In this document: positions 61,898 through 64,000 of the stretch, piece after piece
Numbering within the stretch: the stretch's first letter is position 1
Layout of the letters: each line of letters starts with the position of its first letter
Source of the DNA: Shewanella avicenniae
GTDB taxonomy: Bacteria > Pseudomonadota > Gammaproteobacteria > Enterobacterales > Shewanellaceae
Direction: 5' to 3'
DNA: 64,000 nt
Assembly: GCF_017354945.1 (NCBI RefSeq)
Contig: NZ_CP071503.1
Span: forward strand, 3,906,001-3,970,000
The notes under the pieces: model-generated
Database searches by the model: none
Seen by the model: only the letters and a program-made list of their open reading frames with translations
Told to the model about the DNA's origin: nothing
Translations under genes and position numbers: made by a program

Positions 61898-61923
61898 AAT
61901 TATTTCGACTGAAGGAATGGAAC

Positions 61924-63243
61924 ATGAATGCAGTGGTCATCGCAGTAGCCGTTATGCTGCTTTTAAGTCTAGTCAGAGTTCATGTGGTTATCGCGCTGAT
62001 CGTCGCCACCTTGATTGGCGGTCTATTGGGTGGGCTCAGCATTGAAGCCACCATTAATGCCTTTAACACCGGCTTAGGCGATGGCGCACCGGTCGCACTG
62101 TCTTATGCTTTGCTCGGTGCTTTTGCGGTAGCCATTAGTAAATCAGGCATTGCCAATCTGCTGGCCGATAAGCTGCTGGGGGCAATTGGTAGTCGCAATG
62201 GTCAAGGGCAGCAATCACTCAAATGGCTGTTATTGGGCACATTAATGGTGATGGCGCTGTGTTCTCAAAACCTGCTGCCGATCCACATCGCCTTTATTCC
62301 ACTGGTTGTACCGCCATTACTCTTGGTATTTCAAAAACTGAATCTTGATCGCCGCGCTATTGCCTGCGTGATCACTTTCGGTTTGGTCACCCCTTACATG
62401 CTGTTGCCAGTGGGGTTTGGTGCGATTTACTTAAACAATATCTTGCTGCCAAACGTGGCTAATAGCGGTGGCAACATCGACCATATCAATGTGAGCTATG
62501 CCATGGCGCTGCCCGCGGTTGGGATGGTGCTGGGGGTGCTGATCGCTGTGTTGTTTTCCTATCGTAAGCCACGACACTATGAAGCCAGCAAAATCGCCAA
62601 GGCCGAGCACACGGAGACCAAACCGACACCAAAAGCGATTGCCATTGCTGCAGCGGCTGTGGTGATAGCCTTTGTGGTGCAGCTGCTGAGCGACTCGATG
62701 GTGCTGGGAGCCTTGATTGGCTTTGTTATGTTTAGCGTCAGTGGCGTGGTGCGCTGGAAAGAAGCCGATGACCTGTTCACCGATGGGATGAAGATGATGG
62801 CCAGTGTGGGCTTTATCATGATTGCCGCGTCAGGGTTTGCCGCCGTAATGCGTGAAACCGGAGAAATCAACAGCTTAGTGAACAGCGTAGCAGCGACCAT
62901 AGATGGTAGCCAAGCATTGGGCGCCTTGCTCATCCTATTTGTCGGCTTGGTGGTGACCATGGGGGTGGGTTCATCGTTTTCTACCGTGCCGATTGTCGCC
63001 GCGATTTTTGTGCCTTTAGCGGTGCAATTAGGCTTTAGCGATATGGCGATTGTGTGTTTGGTGGGCACTGCTGGCGCCTTGGGGGATGCGGGTTCGCCGG
63101 CGTCAGACTCAACCCTTGGCCCTACTGCTGGCTTAAACGTTGACGGGCAGCATAGCCATATTTGGGACACGGTCGTGCCCACCTTCCTGCACTACAACAT
63201 TCCGTTATTAGTTTTCGGCTGGATTGCCGCGATGGTGCTTTAA
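61924..63243 (+). CDS. NhaC/YuiF-type permease, probable histidine or urocanate transporter
   Basis: 439 residues, about 11-12 hydrophobic helices, similar to the Na+/H+-antiporter-family (NhaC superfamily) amino acid permeases. Conserved-looking stretches include QNLLPIHIAFIPLVVPPLL and GTAGALGDAGSPASDSTLGP. GAAGGAATGGAAC precedes the ATG. It is divergent from hutI, with shared operator-like repeats, so uptake of histidine or urocanate is the likely role (inference from context). The substrate and coupling ion cannot be read from sequence. Confidence 0.8.
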   Translation: MNAVVIAVAVMLLLSLVRVHVVIALIVATLIGGLLGGLSIEATINAFNTGLGDGAPVALSYALLGAFAVAISKSGIANLLADKLLGAIGSRNGQGQQSLKWLLLGTLMVMALCSQNLLPIHIAFIPLVVPPLLLVFQKLNLDRRAIACVITFGLVTPYMLLPVGFGAIYLNNILLPNVANSGGNIDHINVSYAMALPAVGMVLGVLIAVLFSYRKPRHYEASKIAKAEHTETKPTPKAIAIAAAAVVIAFVVQLLSDSMVLGALIGFVMFSVSGVVRWKEADDLFTDGMKMMASVGFIMIAASGFAAVMRETGEINSLVNSVAATIDGSQALGALLILFVGLVVTMGVGSSFSTVPIVAAIFVPLAVQLGFSDMAIVCLVGTAGALGDAGSPASDSTLGPTAGLNVDGQHSHIWDTVVPTFLHYNIPLLVFGWIAAMVL

Positions 63244-63250
63244 GCACCAT
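63232..63250. repeat. Palindrome over the permease stop codon
   Basis: ATGGTGCTT-T-AAGCACCAT, perfect 9-bp arms around a single base, including the TAA stop. It lies between convergent permease and hutC. It has no T-run, so it is not an obvious intrinsic terminator. Confidence 0.5.
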
Positions 63251-63271
63251 CAACCGCCAACGCTGGCGCGC

Positions 63272-64000
63272 TTAACCAAAGGAAGGGGAAAAACGTGCCA
63301 CCAGATTGTAGGCATCGCCTGGGAATAACTGCCGCACGTAGGTGATGCCTTCACCACCACGCCAAGTTTGCCGTTCTAACAGCAAACAGGCAGTGCCGAC
63401 TTCAATGCCCAACTGCTCCGCCTGAGTTTCATCCGCTGAGATAGCAGAAATGCGATGCTGCGCCTTAGTCCAGGCTACATGCTCAATCAACCAATGGCCG
63501 GGTGAGACGTCTTCAAAGGTGATCCCCTCCGCTTCTGGCACCGCATTTAGGTTAATTAAGCGCGATTCCAGCGCAAATGGACGATTACTGGCAAGATGCA
63601 AACAACGCAACGCCAACAAAGGCGTATCGGCGCCAAGCTCCATCTCTTCCGGCTTACGCTTTTGCGCGTAACGGCGTTTACGAGATAACAGCTCAAAGCC
63701 ATAGGGCTGACCGCGACCAGTAATTTCAGATTGAATGTCAGGAATTTCCAGTACTACTGACTGGATTTTCGGGCGCGCCACAAACGATCCCGCGCGGCGG
63801 CGGCGATGGATTAACCCTTCATCCACCAAGGCGGTAATCGCTTTATTTACCGTCATGCGCGAGCAGCCGTAGATCTCCACCAACTCGTGCTCAAACGGAA
63901 TTTTGTAGCCAGGCGGCCATTCGCCGGACAAGATTTTCTGTTCAAAGTCGGAGCAGATACGGCTATGCAGGGTTTGCGTATCCTTGCCAGTGGTGCTCGG
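63272..64000 (-). CDS. hutC: Histidine utilisation repressor HutC (GntR family), N-terminus cut by window
   Basis: The minus-strand frame is open from the window end to the stop at 63272 (243 codons), so the start lies outside. A GntR winged HTH (ILSGEWPPGYKIPFEHELVE, YGCSRMTVNKAITALVDEGL) is followed by a UTRA ligand-binding domain ending VRQLFPGDAYNLVARF. HutC repressors release DNA on binding urocanate. A shorter TTG start at 63931 would remove part of the HTH and is rejected. Confidence 0.92.
   Translation of the reverse strand, partial: PSTTGKDTQTLHSRICSDFEQKILSGEWPPGYKIPFEHELVEIYGCSRMTVNKAITALVDEGLIHRRRRAGSFVARPKIQSVVLEIPDIQSEITGRGQPYGFELLSRKRRYAQKRKPEEMELGADTPLLALRCLHLASNRPFALESRLINLNAVPEAEGITFEDVSPGHWLIEHVAWTKAQHRISAISADETQAEQLGIEVGTACLLLERQTWRGGEGITYVRQLFPGDAYNLVARFSPSFG

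Larger units (their letters stand above)
61711..61923. promoter_or_regulatory. Divergent hutI / permease control region
   Basis: 213 bp of A/T-rich DNA with two copies of ATAATATGTATAT and a related TTGTATAAAT near hutI (on the minus strand around 61735-61744). These likely hold HutC operators for both transcripts. Confidence 0.6.

Noticed and set aside
62577..63182. 201-codon minus-strand frame antisense to the permease
   Set aside because: Shadow of a strongly supported membrane protein gene.

Overview
This window looks like chromosomal DNA of a Shewanella-type gammaproteobacterium. That is inferred from protein-level resemblance, from the tRNA(Thr-Tyr-Gly-Thr)-tufB-secE-nusG arrangement, and from the birA-murB / coaA / ccm / CinA-like surroundings, which match what I recall of Shewanella genomes; no search was run. 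Most genes lie on the minus strand. I see no CRISPR array, insertion sequence, prophage or integron.

Layout. 1-2.7 kb: the 5' part of a CinA-like gene and an AegA-type Fe-S/flavin oxidoreductase. 2.9-8.4 kb: a full minus-strand rRNA operon (16S-23S-5S-tRNA-Asp) without spacer tRNAs, with two promoters, boxA elements and long processing stems. 8.4-13.9 kb: cytochrome c maturation genes ccmF-ccmG-ccmH plus a TlpA-like thioredoxin on the minus strand, with ccmI divergent. 14.3-18.7 kb: a complete curli-type functional amyloid locus, csgB-csgA-csgE-csgF-csgG, meeting a CsgD-like regulator tail to tail. 19.1-51.6 kb: one continuous block of transcription/translation genes on the minus strand. In transcription order it holds four tRNAs, tufB, secE-nusG, rplKA, rplJL, rpoBC, rpsLG-fusA-tufA, and the S10, spc and alpha operons. 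51.8-56.1 kb: coaA, then murB-birA and a secreted M19 dipeptidase. 56.4-64 kb: a histidine-utilisation locus (hutI-hutH-hutG-hutU, a divergent NhaC-type permease, and hutC cut by the window end).

How the parts work together. The large block makes ribosomes, RNA polymerase, elongation factors and the Sec channel, and carries conserved control features: an S4-type alpha-operon leader, an attenuator between rplL and rpoB, and identifiable promoters for several units. The csg locus encodes secretion (CsgG/E/F), nucleation (CsgB) and a very large fibre subunit (CsgA), with its own regulator. The hut genes degrade histidine to N-formylglutamate and glutamate, probably under HutC control at repeated TGTATAT-containing sites in the hutI/permease intergenic region.

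The most unusual material is the csg locus. Its major curlin is a 586-residue protein with 24 repeats (E. coli CsgA has five), whose interior repeats keep one Gln position but largely lose the second. The csgA-csgE junction carries a perfect 10-bp hairpin between a strong Shine-Dalgarno and the csgE start. CsgG has an altered constriction loop.
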